A stretch of 36,254 bases of DNA from CALMFQ01 sp964495595 (GCA_964495595.1 CAZBWH010000026.1:1-36254); one strand, 5' to 3'; shown: positions 8,401 through 17,487, counted from the first letter of the stretch. Notes: generated from the sequence alone by a model not told the origin. Program-made: numbers and translations.

Positions 8401-11354
8401 AAGCGGCCTACACGCAGATCATGACCCTGATCGCAACCGGAACACCACTGCCGGAGATCCTGGATGCGATCGTGCGCGGCCTGGAGGCCGAAAATCCAGC
8501 CATCATCGGTAGTATCGTATTGCTTGACGAGGACGGTCAGCATTTGCAGATTGGCGCTGGCTCGAGTCTGCCTGAGTTTTTCAATCGTGCCATTCAGGGT
8601 GCAGCCATCGGCCCGCAGGCCGGATCGTGTGGCACGGCCATCTGGCGTAATGAGAGAATCATCGTCAGCAACATCGACACCGACCCGTTGTGGGACAACT
8701 ACCGGCAACTGGCGGCCCAGGCAGAGCTGGCAGCCTGCTGGTCGGAGCCGATTCGTTCTGCCAGTGGCAAGCCCATGGGCAGTTTTGCGCTTTACAGCCG
8801 CAAACCTGGCCGGCCAGGCGAAGCCGAACTCAACCAGCTCACCAGTGCCGTGCACCTCGCCAGCATCGCCATCGAGCGCAAACAAGCCGAGCAGGCGCTG
8901 ATGCGGGAGCGGGATTTTTCCAATCAGAGCCTGAACAGCCTGCCCGGTACTTTTTATGTCATTGACCAGCAAGGCCGGTTTATTCGCTGGAACGACACGC
9001 TGGAAGCGGTCAGCGGCTACTCGGCAGCAGAAATATCGGCCATGCCGCCCACTGGGTTCTTTGATGCGGCAGATGCCCAGCGAATCGAAGCTGCCGTTAC
9101 CCAGGTCTTTACCCGTGGCAATGCGCAGGTGGAAGCCGAATTGCTCACCAGGGATGGCAGACGGATCCCCTTTTATTTTACCGGCCGGCTGATCGATATC
9201 GATGGGCAGCCGCACTTGATCGGAATGGGGCTGGATGTCAGCGATCGCAAGCGTACGCAAACCGATCTGCAGGAAAGCGAAGAGCGCTACCGTCTGCTGT
9301 TCGAACACTCCAAAGACGCAATGATGCTGGCTGACCCCGCCAGCGAAGCCTCTTTCATCTCCTGCAACCGGCAGACGCTGGAGATGTTCGGCGTACCCGA
9401 TGAAGCCAGCTTCCGGAGGCTGCGGGTCTCGGACATGTCCCCTCCTTTCCAGCCGGATGGCCAGCCGTCTACTGAAAAGGCAGGCAGGATGATTCAGACG
9501 GCACTGGATCAAGGGTCACATTTTTTCGAGTGGGAACATCTACGGCTGGATGGCACCCCCTTTCTATGCGACGTATTGCTGACCTCGCAGATCATTCGTG
9601 GCCGGCCAATGGTTCAGGCAACGATTCGCGACATCACCGAGCGGCGCAAGGCAGAGGATCAGCTGCGGCTGGCCGCGATGGTGTACCAGCACAGCAGTGA
9701 AGCCATGATGGTGACCGATGCAGCGGACCGCATCATCGCCATCAACCACGCGTTCACGCAACTGACCGACTACAGCGAGGATGAGATTATCGGGTGCAGC
9801 CCGGCAATCCTGCGGGCAGAACAGGACGATCGTTCCCTGGCCCATGCCATCCAAGAAGCCCTGCGGCAGGCGGGTACCTGGCAAGGCGAAGTGCGCGGCA
9901 GGCGCAAGAATGGCGAAACCTTTGCCGAATGGCTGACCATCAACACGGCTTATCTCCCAAGTGGCGCGGTACACCGGCGTGTCGCCCTGTTTTCAGACAT
10001 CTCCGAAAAGAAAAAAAATGAAGAGCTGATCTGGCAGCAGGCTAACTTTGACTTTCTCACCGGCCTACCCAACCGCCGCATGTTCTACGACCGGCTGGGC
10101 CAGGAAATCAAATCCAGCAACCGCAGCGGGATGTCAGTCGCACTGATGTTCATTGATCTGGACCGATTCAAGGAAATCAACGACACGCTGGGCCACGACA
10201 CAGGGGATACCCTGCTCAAGGATGCTGCACAGCGCCTGCGGCATTGCGTACGTGAAACCGACTTCCTGTGCCGGCTGGGCGGTGACGAATTTGCAATCAT
10301 TCTTGGCGCCCTCGATGACCCGGCACACATCGACCGGATCGCCAACAGTATTCTGGATGGCATGGCCAGACCCTTTCAGCTCGGGCTGGAAACGGCCTAC
10401 ATTTCTGCAAGCATTGGCATCAGCCTGTATCCGGAAGACGGCAAGAAGCTGGAAGAGCTACTGAAAAACGCAGACCAGGCGATGTACGCCGCCAAGCACC
10501 TGGGCCGCAACCGGTTCAGTTATTTCACGCCATTCATGCAGGAAGCAGCCCGAATCCGCCTGCGGCTGGCCAACGATCTGCGCACAGCGCTGCTGGAAAA
10601 CCAGTTCTGCATTCACTACCAGCCCATTGTCGATCTGGCCAGCGGGGAAATGCGCAAGGCAGAAGCGCTGATTCGCTGGAATCACCCCAGTGAAGGCATG
10701 GTCAGCCCGGCGGCGTTCATCCCTATTGCCGAAGAAACCGGACTGATCGTCGAAATCGGCAACTGGGTGTTTGCCCAGGCAGCGCAACAAGCCGCCCAGT
10801 GGCGTGAACGCCACCACCCCTCATTCCAGATCAGCGTGAATAAATCCCCGGTTCAGTTTCGCGATGAAAGCAGCGAACAGACGGCACGCTGGCTTGCCCA
10901 GCTAGAGCAGCTTGGCCTGCCGGGACAGAGCATTGCCGTAGAAATCACCGAAGGGCTGCTGATGGATGCAGGGGAGCGCAACCTGGCACGCTTTCGTGCA
11001 TTTCGTGACGCGGGCATCCAGGTCGCGCTGGATGATTTCGGCACGGGCTATTCGTCGCTGTCGTACCTGAAAAAATTCGATATCGATTACCTGAAGATCG
11101 ACCAGTCGTTCACCCGCAATCTGGCGCCGGGATCGGAAGATATGGCCCTGGTCGAAGCGATCATTGTGATGGCGCACAAGCTGCAGCTCAAGGTCGTTGC
11201 CGAAGGCATTGAAACCGAATCACAGCGTCAATTGCTGCAGGCTGCAGGGTGCGATTTCGGCCAGGGATATCTGTTCTCCCGGCCATTGCCGGCAGCCGAT
11301 CTGGACCGGATGCTGACTCAGCAACACCCGATCAGCCCAGGGCAGCAGCCATGA
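5481..11354 (+). CDS. CheB-CheR-PAS-GAF-GGDEF-EAL fusion signalling protein
   Basis: This 1957-residue protein combines chemotaxis-type modification domains with c-di-GMP enzymes. Approximate order: CheB methylesterase 22-200 (S30 in GASAGG, H57, D149 in GTGSDG); CheR methyltransferase 225-490 (SAM loop GSATGEEAY, 326-334); linker and coiled coil 647-720 with EELxSTNEEL repeats; PAS 727-840 and 850-970; GAF 975-1140; PAS near 1146, 1270 and 1395; GGDEF 1521-1680; EAL 1690-1945. The GGDEF motif (1600-1604) is intact with an RxxD inhibitory site before it. EAL (1728-1730), DDFGTGYSSL and KIDQSF are also intact. All four enzymes could be active. There is no receiver domain before CheB and no membrane segment. 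The start is uncertain: the ATG lies in a hairpin, and the GTG at 5517 also precedes the CheB domain. Confidence 0.93.
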   Translation: MLYFRPAIAPFNVSTPLPSSQFPIVGIGASAGGLEAISSFLEQLPKQPGCAFVVVQHLERDRASLLAGLLQRNCLLPVTEIVDGLIVEADRVYVIPPSRSLVLRNGALHLHEVSQDGSRFQLIDRFFFSLADDRQDRCVGVILSGTGSDGTLGMEAIREQSGLTAAQDPSTATFSEMPQRVISGGLADIVASADQLPQLIATALKELPPGNVSALGQSDPDGTLLAHAQRLLYQHTGQDFSLYKRNTLYRRLERRMGLTRQPTLQSYLQMMQYHPEEATALLKELLISVTRFFRDTEVWDRVRDEVFPALFACHQNGETLRAWVPGSATGEEAYTLAMVFCEALDKQEPARNISLQIFATDLNQRAIAAARKGQYPAGIVDDVSLERRQRFFSESGNGYQINKKIRDMVIFAPHNLLADPPFSRLDLLSCRNLLIYLAPDVHASLLGHFHYSMNSDSYLLLGSSESIGGATSLFTPLAGCGQLYRRLDGPKQEKRFDFLNRNSTIPLLSPIVGLPHPMKPTLSVDLKAVSERFLLQHCTPTTVLTTLDGDILHLSGKPDRYLQLSEGRAHLNITSMVRDELRATLSEAFQDARELNQPVRLAGPQVAIGDTQAVVSVCVWPLHEPSLPQGMMAVIFESTESATMDTDEDQQDRSQRQSSRLLMLEQMLRQTREALQVTREEMQTSREELTSTNEELQSTNEELTTSAEELRTMNEELVRARAESDLALSRYTDLFESAPVGYFTLDRSGAIVQANQAGAALLDSDRERIVGGRFTMFVTEADRAVFNACLLQAYASGQAQACEIGLWRDHGAPLLVSISALATLGGQNCRVVAKDITQRRQIEAALKASEERFRMLWETATDVVVIFDHDNRIQYANPATLPILGYQPDELIGADLALLQPAHLRERHREGLKRYLSTRKRKLNWHAVQTTALHRNGHSLPVEISFSHSQIGDRSLFAGFIRDVSERKAAEAREAAYTQIMTLIATGTPLPEILDAIVRGLEAENPAIIGSIVLLDEDGQHLQIGAGSSLPEFFNRAIQGAAIGPQAGSCGTAIWRNERIIVSNIDTDPLWDNYRQLAAQAELAACWSEPIRSASGKPMGSFALYSRKPGRPGEAELNQLTSAVHLASIAIERKQAEQALMRERDFSNQSLNSLPGTFYVIDQQGRFIRWNDTLEAVSGYSAAEISAMPPTGFFDAADAQRIEAAVTQVFTRGNAQVEAELLTRDGRRIPFYFTGRLIDIDGQPHLIGMGLDVSDRKRTQTDLQESEERYRLLFEHSKDAMMLADPASEASFISCNRQTLEMFGVPDEASFRRLRVSDMSPPFQPDGQPSTEKAGRMIQTALDQGSHFFEWEHLRLDGTPFLCDVLLTSQIIRGRPMVQATIRDITERRKAEDQLRLAAMVYQHSSEAMMVTDAADRIIAINHAFTQLTDYSEDEIIGCSPAILRAEQDDRSLAHAIQEALRQAGTWQGEVRGRRKNGETFAEWLTINTAYLPSGAVHRRVALFSDISEKKKNEELIWQQANFDFLTGLPNRRMFYDRLGQEIKSSNRSGMSVALMFIDLDRFKEINDTLGHDTGDTLLKDAAQRLRHCVRETDFLCRLGGDEFAIILGALDDPAHIDRIANSILDGMARPFQLGLETAYISASIGISLYPEDGKKLEELLKNADQAMYAAKHLGRNRFSYFTPFMQEAARIRLRLANDLRTALLENQFCIHYQPIVDLASGEMRKAEALIRWNHPSEGMVSPAAFIPIAEETGLIVEIGNWVFAQAAQQAAQWRERHHPSFQISVNKSPVQFRDESSEQTARWLAQLEQLGLPGQSIAVEITEGLLMDAGERNLARFRAFRDAGIQVALDDFGTGYSSLSYLKKFDIDYLKIDQSFTRNLAPGSEDMALVEAIIVMAHKLQLKVVAEGIETESQRQLLQAAGCDFGQGYLFSRPLPAADLDRMLTQQHPISPGQQP

Positions 11355-11484
11355 ATTCAGCATATTGCGACACGGGTGGATATCCTTTACCATCGGCCGC
11401 GATTTTAAGCTATTACTTTAATCATTGACCCGATCCTTGCCACGGCTTTGCCCGGGAACGACTCCCCCCTTACAAGGACAATCC

Positions 11485-12537
11485 ATGAAGCTGTTGAAAC
11501 ACCTGCTTGCTGCCATGACCGCCCTCAGCCTGATCGGCTGTGCAGGCAGCGTGCGAGATGTCAAGGTCACCAAGGGCGACCCGGTGGTGCAATATGCCGA
11601 CCAGGTTGAAATCCGCTACCTGGGTGCCGGCGGGCATCTGATCCGCCGGGGCAAGGATGTACTGCTGACTGCGCCATTCTTCAGCAACCCGTCGATGCTC
11701 GAACAGTTACTGCCGGCCAAGGTCAAGCCGGACCGGATCGAGGCCGGCCTGCCAAATGTCAGCGATGTGGAAACCGTGCTGGTCGGACATACGCATTACG
11801 ATCACACGATGGATCTGCCCTATATCGCCAAAAATCGTGCCCCCAAAGCAGTTTTCTATGGCAGCCAGACAATGAAGCATTTGCTTGCCCCGGCAATCGA
11901 GCGCTCCCGCCTGGTCGCACTGAACGATCTGGCCACCTCGGGACAGGTACCGGGCGAATGGGTGTATGCCCGCAACCGCACCTTCCGCTTCATGCCGCTG
12001 GAATCGGATCACGCCCCCCACCTGGCCGGGCTGAAGCTGGTATCCAGTGCCAAACTGAACGCCGACCTGAAAACCCTGCCCACCTTCACCCGCAATTACC
12101 CGGAGGGTGAGGTGTTTGCCTATCTGATCGATTTTCTCAACCCGGATGGCAAAATCGCCTTCCGCATCTATTACCAGGACACGGCTTCCAGCCCCGGGAT
12201 GGGCTACATCCCCGACTTTGACACCGTCGACCAGGCGCCAGTAGATGTCGCCATTCTCTGCGTCGGCTCGTTCAGCCAGGCCAAAAACTACCCGGAACAC
12301 ATCCTGCAGGCGGTCAAACCACGATTTGTCATCGCGGGTCACTGGGAAGACTTCTTCCGCTCGCAGGCAGATCCGATAGCCGTCGTGCCGCTAGCCAGCC
12401 TGGACGAATTCATGCGCCGGGCCCGTGCGGTTTCTCAGGCGGGAGTCAAAGTCCCCACGCCAGGCACCACCCTCACCTATCGGACCGCCAACCCGGATTT
12501 GAATCGGGCGACAGCCAATTCAACCACCCAACAGTAA
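11485..12537 (+). CDS. Metallo-beta-lactamase-fold lipoprotein
   Basis: From the ATG at 11485 (AAGGAC ribosome-binding site 5 bases upstream) the protein has 350 residues. A lipoprotein signal peptide ends in LSLIGC, with C19 as the lipidated residue. Ser/Gly-type residues follow, so outer-membrane retention is plausible. The zinc motif HTHYDH (H102, H104, D106, H107) marks the metallo-hydrolase fold. A later AGHWEDFF resembles the family's distal metal-binding His region. The substrate is unknown; the closest general resemblance is to UlaG/RomA-like hydrolases. The stop codon is one base from the TTG start of the next gene, so the two are probably co-translated. Confidence 0.85.
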   Translation: MKLLKHLLAAMTALSLIGCAGSVRDVKVTKGDPVVQYADQVEIRYLGAGGHLIRRGKDVLLTAPFFSNPSMLEQLLPAKVKPDRIEAGLPNVSDVETVLVGHTHYDHTMDLPYIAKNRAPKAVFYGSQTMKHLLAPAIERSRLVALNDLATSGQVPGEWVYARNRTFRFMPLESDHAPHLAGLKLVSSAKLNADLKTLPTFTRNYPEGEVFAYLIDFLNPDGKIAFRIYYQDTASSPGMGYIPDFDTVDQAPVDVAILCVGSFSQAKNYPEHILQAVKPRFVIAGHWEDFFRSQADPIAVVPLASLDEFMRRARAVSQAGVKVPTPGTTLTYRTANPDLNRATANSTTQQ

Positions 12538-12538
12538 G

Positions 12539-13504
12539 TTGACTGATTCATCCTATCAGGCCCCCGGCTGGTTGCCGGGCGGCCATCTGCAGACCATCGT
12601 TCCCGCCCTGTTCAGTACCGTTCCGGCGGTAAGTTACCGACGCGAGCGCTGGGCCACACCTGACAGTGACTTCATTGACCTGGACTGGGTTGACGCCACA
12701 CATCCCGCACCGCTGCTGGTGCTGTTTCACGGCCTGGAGGGTTCATCGGATAGCCACTACGCCAGGGCGCTGATGGCCCGCGTACGGGCGTTGGGCTGGC
12801 ACGGTGCGATCCCTCACTTTCGCGGCTGCAGTGGTGAGCCCAACCGGGCGGCTCGCGCCTACCATGCAGGAGATTCTGCAGAAATCCACTGGATTGTCAC
12901 CACCCTGCGCCAGCGTTTCCCGGACCGGCCGCTACTGCTCAGTGGCGTATCGCTGGGAGGCAACCAGTTGCTCAAGTGGCTGGGCGAGCAGGGACAGGCG
13001 GCTCGCCGCGAAGTGATCGCAGCCGCCAGCGTGTCGGCACCGCTCGACCTGACTGCCTGTGGGCTGGTGCTGGACAGTGGATTGAGCCGGCACCTTTACA
13101 CCCGCAGCTTTCTCAAGACCCTGAAGCCGAAAGCGCTGGCCACCTTGCGCCGCTTTCCGCATCTGGCCGACCCGCGCCCCATTGCCCAGGCAAGATCCTT
13201 CAAGGAGTTTGACCGTTACTTCACGGCACCGGTACACGGATACACCGATCATCTGGACTATTGGCACAGAGCCAGCAGCAAACCGCTGCTGCGCTCGATT
13301 GCGGTACCGACACTGATCCTGAATGCCCGCAACGATCCGTTCATGCCGGCCTCGGCGCTACCTGGCAGTGAGGACGTATCTGTCTCGGTCGAACTGGACT
13401 TTCCGGCTCACGGAGGTCACGTCGGATTTGCTCAAGGACGCTTTCCCGGAAGGCTGGACTGGCTACCGCAACGATTGACCGATTTCTTCGCCCGCCATCT
13501 GTAG
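12539..13504 (+). CDS. YheT-type alpha/beta hydrolase
   Basis: This 321-residue hydrolase matches the YheT/AB-hydrolase 4 family. It has the N-terminal PGGHLQTI motif, the oxyanion region LFHGLEGSSDSHY and the nucleophile elbow GVSLGGN (S138). Later elements are LNARNDPFMP (probable catalytic Asp) and PAHGGHVGF (catalytic His). Members are esterase-like enzymes of uncertain physiological substrate. The start is a TTG one base after the upstream stop, with no good ribosome-binding site of its own, which suggests translational coupling to the lipoprotein gene. Confidence 0.88.
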   Translation: MTDSSYQAPGWLPGGHLQTIVPALFSTVPAVSYRRERWATPDSDFIDLDWVDATHPAPLLVLFHGLEGSSDSHYARALMARVRALGWHGAIPHFRGCSGEPNRAARAYHAGDSAEIHWIVTTLRQRFPDRPLLLSGVSLGGNQLLKWLGEQGQAARREVIAAASVSAPLDLTACGLVLDSGLSRHLYTRSFLKTLKPKALATLRRFPHLADPRPIAQARSFKEFDRYFTAPVHGYTDHLDYWHRASSKPLLRSIAVPTLILNARNDPFMPASALPGSEDVSVSVELDFPAHGGHVGFAQGRFPGRLDWLPQRLTDFFARHL

Positions 13505-13622
13505 CCAGTTGGCATTTGCGCAACACACCATGCAAACAGCATGCTGATTGACCGCCTTTGCTGCTTTGCACAAACGGGCCATGCTAGAATGGCCGCCGAA
13601 CTGAAGCGAGAGGACATGGCTT

Positions 13623-14999
13623 ATGGCCCATTATCCGAAAGACATTTTCAAGGCCTACGATGTGCGTGGAATCGTTGGCAAGACCCTGACCCCCGAGATC
13701 GTTGAAGCGATTGGCCATGCCATTGGCTCCGAGGCGGTTCGCCGCGAGCAACGCGCCATTGCAATCGGCCGCGATGGCCGGCTTTCCGGGCCCGATCTCA
13801 GCGCTGCGCTGGCCCGCGGCATCCAGAGAGCCGGGGTCGACGTGGTCGATGTCGGTCGTGTGGCCACACCGATGCTGTATTTTGCTGCTTACCATCTGGG
13901 CATCCAGTCGGGGGTCATGGTTACCGGCAGCCACAACCCGCCTGAGTACAACGGGCTGAAGATGCTGCTTGGCGGCGAAACCCTGGCCGCCGAGGCCATC
14001 CAGGATCTGCTGCGGCGCCTGGAACAGAACGACCTGACGCACGGCGAAGGCAGCTACCGCGAACAGGACATCGTCGAAGACTACCTCAACCGGATCGTTG
14101 CCGACATCCAGTTGCGCAAACCACTCAGCATCGTGGTCGATTGCGGCAATGGCGTCGCCGGCGCCTTCGCGCCGGTGCTGTTTCGCCGCCTGAACTGCAA
14201 GGTTCGGGAACTCTTCTGTGAGGTGGACGGCACTTTTCCGAATCACCATCCCGACCCGTCGCAACCCAAAAACCTGCAGGATCTGATTCATGCCCTGGCC
14301 TCCACCGATGCTGAGGTCGGCCTCGCGTTCGATGGTGACGGTGACCGTCTGGGCGTTGTGACCAAAGAGGGCAATATTATCTACCCCGACCGGCAAATGA
14401 TGCTGTTTGCCGGTGATGTCCTGTCGCGTAACCCCAAAGCCAAGATCATCTACGACGTCAAGTGCACTCGTAACCTGGCCCCCTGGATTGCCGAAAACGG
14501 TGGCCAGCCAATCATGAGCCGCACCGGCCATTCGTTCATCAAGGCAAAAATGAAGGAAACCGGCGCCGCGCTGGGGGGCGAGATGAGCGGGCATATTTTC
14601 TTCAAGGAGCGCTGGTATGGATTCGATGATGGCATGTACGCCGGCGCCCGCCTGCTGGAAATCCTGTCACAGGTTGAAGATGCGAGCGAATTGCTCAATC
14701 GCCTGCCGGATGCAGTATCTACCCCTGAGCTGAACATCAGAATGAAAGAAGGCGAACATTTCGCCCTGATCACCCGGCTGAAGCAAGAGGCCCGCTTTAC
14801 AGATCCAGAGCGGATCATCGATATCGACGGGCTGCGGGTGGAATACGCCGACGGTTTCGGGTTGGCACGCGCCTCAAACACCACGCCAGTAATCGTCCTC
14901 CGTTTCGAGGCTGACAACGACGCGGCGCTGGATCGCATCAAGGCTGACTTCCGCCGGGTGCTCAACAGCGTTGCGCCAGACGTCGACCCCGGCTTCTGA
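13623..14999 (+). CDS. Phosphomannomutase / phosphoglucomutase
   Basis: This alpha-D-phosphohexomutase of 458 residues interconverts mannose-6-P and mannose-1-P, or the glucose equivalents, supplying sugars for LPS and exopolysaccharide. The phosphoserine loop is TGSHNPPEYNG (S103), the magnesium loop is DGDGDR (D237, D239, D241), and the sugar-specificity loop GEMSGHIFF matches the bifunctional AlgC-type PMM/PGM group. The C-terminal phosphate-binding domain contains RASNTTPVIVLRFE. GAGAGG lies about 9 bases upstream of the ATG. A second ATG at 13616 is out of frame. Length and all four domains are normal, but which sugar is preferred cannot be read from sequence. Confidence 0.94.
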   Translation: MAHYPKDIFKAYDVRGIVGKTLTPEIVEAIGHAIGSEAVRREQRAIAIGRDGRLSGPDLSAALARGIQRAGVDVVDVGRVATPMLYFAAYHLGIQSGVMVTGSHNPPEYNGLKMLLGGETLAAEAIQDLLRRLEQNDLTHGEGSYREQDIVEDYLNRIVADIQLRKPLSIVVDCGNGVAGAFAPVLFRRLNCKVRELFCEVDGTFPNHHPDPSQPKNLQDLIHALASTDAEVGLAFDGDGDRLGVVTKEGNIIYPDRQMMLFAGDVLSRNPKAKIIYDVKCTRNLAPWIAENGGQPIMSRTGHSFIKAKMKETGAALGGEMSGHIFFKERWYGFDDGMYAGARLLEILSQVEDASELLNRLPDAVSTPELNIRMKEGEHFALITRLKQEARFTDPERIIDIDGLRVEYADGFGLARASNTTPVIVLRFEADNDAALDRIKADFRRVLNSVAPDVDPGF

Positions 15000-15221
15000 T
15001 CACTGTTTTACCGTCCACCTACTCACCGGCTGCAGTCATGCCGGGCTGCAGACCAATACCAGAGCGGCCTGCAGCCTGGCTGAGTGCCAATACGGGTGCG
15101 GCTTGCAGACCAGGCGGCCCTCACTGCCATTCAGGCCTGGCCGGCAGCCGACATAGTCGGCGTGACATTCCCGCCCCACCCCACGTCAACTCCAGCCTGA
15201 GCCTGTTCCACGGTCATTGCC
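15000..15221. other. Intergenic region without a gene
   Basis: This is the space between two convergent genes, before the terminator. It has several GCTGCAG/CCTGCAG-like repeats, but no credible gene or strong hairpin for the plus-strand mutase gene. Confidence 0.5.
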
Positions 15222-15252
15222 CGAAAAAAAAGCCCACGACGACTCGTGGGCT
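15222..15252 (-). terminator. Terminator of the acyl-CoA dehydrogenase gene
   Basis: Read on the minus strand, a 9-bp stem (AGCCCACGA / TCGTGGGCT) with a 4-base loop is followed by eight T. It lies about 55 bases after the stop codon at 15306. Confidence 0.9.
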
Positions 15253-15305
15253 CGGTCTGGTCAATGACGGGACGCAAAAGGCGCGATCCCGTCAAGCCGT
15301 CAGGA

Positions 15306-17099
15306 TCAGAATACGAAGCCGTCTTCTTCAATTTCCATGACAGCCTTCGAACCCGACTTCAGGTTCTGCTTCAGCATGGCCGTTTCAGTGAACAGCCGGC
15401 CGAAGTAGAACCGTGCAGTGGCCAGCTTCGATTTGTAGAACTTGGCATCGTCGCCATTGATCTTGTCCAGTGCAATCCTGGCCATGCGCGCCCAGAAGTA
15501 CCCGAATACCAGATGCCCCAGCAAACGCAGGTAGTCAACGGCAGCCGAACCGGCTTCATCCTTGTTCATCATCGACTGCATGCCGATCTGCATGGTGATG
15601 TCGCCCAGCTCCTTCATCAGTGCAGCGACGGGCTCAACGAACTCCTTCATTGCCGCGTCATCCTTGTTCGCTTCGCAGAACTTGTGAATCTGCTTGGTGA
15701 ACTTGCGCAGTTTCTGGCCTTGGTCCAGCAACACCTTACGGCCGATTAGGTCGAGGGCCTGAATGCCATTGGTGCCTTCGTAGATCTGCGAAATCCGTAC
15801 GTCACGAACGTACTGTTCCATGCCCCACTCACGGATGAAGCCGTGGCCGCCGTAAACCTGTTGCGACAGGTTGGCGATGATCGAACCGTTGTCGGTCATG
15901 AAGGCCTTGGCGATCGGGGTCAGCAATGCAACCATTTCCCCGGCTTCCTGGCGGGCCAGTTCGTCGCTGGATTTCTTTTCGATATCCAGTTGCAGCGCCA
16001 GCCACGAAGCAAAAGCGCGACCCGCTTCAGTGTAAGCCTTGCCGGTCAGCAGCATGCGGCGCACGTCCGGATGAACGATGATCGGGTCAGCAGCCAGTTC
16101 CGGACGCTTGGCGCCGGACAGCGCACGCATCTGCACACGGTCACGAGCGTAAGTCACAGCGTTCTGGAAGGCTGCTTCACCGATACCCAGACCCTGCATG
16201 CCGCAACCCAGGCGGGCAGCGTTCATCATGGTGAACATGCAGGCCATGCCCTTGTTCACTTCACCGATCAGCCAACCCTTGGCACCGTCCAGATTGATCA
16301 CGGCGGTAGCATTGGCCTTGATGCCCATCTTGTGTTCCAGCGAGCCGCAGCCTACGGTATTGCGCTCACCGGGGTTGCCATTGGCATCGGGCAGGAATTT
16401 CGGCACCAGGAACAGCGAAATGCCCTTGATATCTTTCGGGCTGTCCGGCAGACGCGCCAGTACCAGGTGAACGATGTTTTCGGTCAGGTCATGCTCACCG
16501 GCCGAAATGAAAATCTTGGTGCCAGTGATGTTGTAGCTGCCGTCGCCGTTCGACTCGGCCTTGGTTTTCAGCAGGCCCAGATCGGTACCGCTGTGCGGCT
16601 CGGTCAGACACATGGTGCCCGACCAGGTGCCGGCAACAATCTTCGGCAGGTACAGATCTTTCATCCACTGCTCGCCGTGAGCATGGATCGCGCTGTAAGC
16701 GCCGTGCGACAGGCCAGGGTACATCGACCAGGCGACGTTCGCGGCAGTCTGCATCTCCATCAGCGAGAAACCCAGAACCTGCGGCAGGCCCGAACCACCG
16801 TAAGCCGGATCGCAATCGAATGCAGTGAACCCCAGCTCGCAGAACTGGTTGTAGGCTTCCTTGAAGCCTTTCGGCGTGGTCACTTCGCCGTTGTTGAAGG
16901 TGCAACCTTCCTCGTCAGCAGCGCGGTTCAGCGGTGCCAGCTCGTTTTCGGCAAACTGGGCACCGGCTTCCAGATACTGAGCCATGACATCCTGAGTCAC
17001 GTCTTCGTAGCCCGGCAGGCCAGCCAGGGTTGATCCGACGTCCAGCAACTCATTCAGAACAAACTGCATATCGCGCAGAGGTGCTTTGTATGTAGCCAT
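15306..17099 (-). CDS. Acyl-CoA dehydrogenase, about 600-residue (DmdC-like) type
   Basis: This FAD enzyme of 597 residues introduces the trans-2 double bond in acyl-CoA, probably in fatty-acid oxidation. Members of this size include broad acyl-CoA dehydrogenases and the DmdC methylmercaptopropionyl-CoA dehydrogenases, so the exact substrate is open. The family-specific N-terminus (MATYKAPLRDMQF) is present. The flavin/substrate motifs are CLTEPHSGTDLG and ITGTKIFISAGEHD. The catalytic base is probably E441 in YEGTNGIQ. An extra C-terminal domain follows from about residue 470. The ribosome-binding site AGGAG lies about 10 bases upstream. A PsrA-like palindrome lies 196 bases upstream, suggesting control by a fatty-acid-responsive TetR regulator (inference). 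Confidence 0.93.
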   Translation of the reverse strand: MATYKAPLRDMQFVLNELLDVGSTLAGLPGYEDVTQDVMAQYLEAGAQFAENELAPLNRAADEEGCTFNNGEVTTPKGFKEAYNQFCELGFTAFDCDPAYGGSGLPQVLGFSLMEMQTAANVAWSMYPGLSHGAYSAIHAHGEQWMKDLYLPKIVAGTWSGTMCLTEPHSGTDLGLLKTKAESNGDGSYNITGTKIFISAGEHDLTENIVHLVLARLPDSPKDIKGISLFLVPKFLPDANGNPGERNTVGCGSLEHKMGIKANATAVINLDGAKGWLIGEVNKGMACMFTMMNAARLGCGMQGLGIGEAAFQNAVTYARDRVQMRALSGAKRPELAADPIIVHPDVRRMLLTGKAYTEAGRAFASWLALQLDIEKKSSDELARQEAGEMVALLTPIAKAFMTDNGSIIANLSQQVYGGHGFIREWGMEQYVRDVRISQIYEGTNGIQALDLIGRKVLLDQGQKLRKFTKQIHKFCEANKDDAAMKEFVEPVAALMKELGDITMQIGMQSMMNKDEAGSAAVDYLRLLGHLVFGYFWARMARIALDKINGDDAKFYKSKLATARFYFGRLFTETAMLKQNLKSGSKAVMEIEEDGFVF

Positions 17100-17487
17100 C
17101 GACTAAAGTCTCCTAAAACTTGAGTATCAAAGTTCAGGTGGCCCCAGGCTGGTGCGGCGCGAGGCGGCTGAACAACATTAGAGAGTACACAACAAACTAC
17201 CGATCCCGGTCAGCGTCATATTATTGCGCTGCAACATATTGTTATGTTTCTGAAATCTAAACTACCGCCAATCCAGAAAAAGCGCAAGAAAAATTCAAAC
17301 AATCGTTTGATTGGATGGCGGTCAGTTAGTAAACTCATTGCCAATCATTTACTTGCATATGTCATGACACCAACAGCCCCGCTGCCACCGATAAATTCAT
17401 AGCCAAAACCATCGCTGCAATGCACAATTGCCGGTTTGTATTTCACCGCCAAGCAGCCTGCCCGGTAGGCAAAACAAGAATGCGAAA
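17100..17487. other. Divergent promoter region
   Basis: This AT-rich region separates the divergent acyl-CoA dehydrogenase and metallo-hydrolase genes. It contains the palindrome at 17295-17310. A weaker AACA-TAT-TGTT site lies near 17232-17242. No protein-coding gene is seen; the frame open from 17428 is only an upstream extension of the next gene. Confidence 0.55.
17295..17310. promoter_or_regulatory. PsrA/TetR-like operator palindrome
   Basis: TCAAAC-AATC-GTTTGA is a perfect 6-bp inverted repeat with a 4-base spacer. It matches the (G/C)AAAC-N2-4-GTTT(G/C) pattern known for PsrA, the fatty-acid-responsive TetR regulator of pseudomonads. It lies between an acyl-CoA dehydrogenase gene and a divergent hydrolase gene and could control either. 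Confidence 0.55.

Noticed and set aside
8190..9512. 440-codon minus-strand open frame inside the signalling gene
   Set aside because: It is antisense to clear PAS and GAF domains and has no recognisable domain or ribosome-binding site; it is a by-product of GC-rich codon use.
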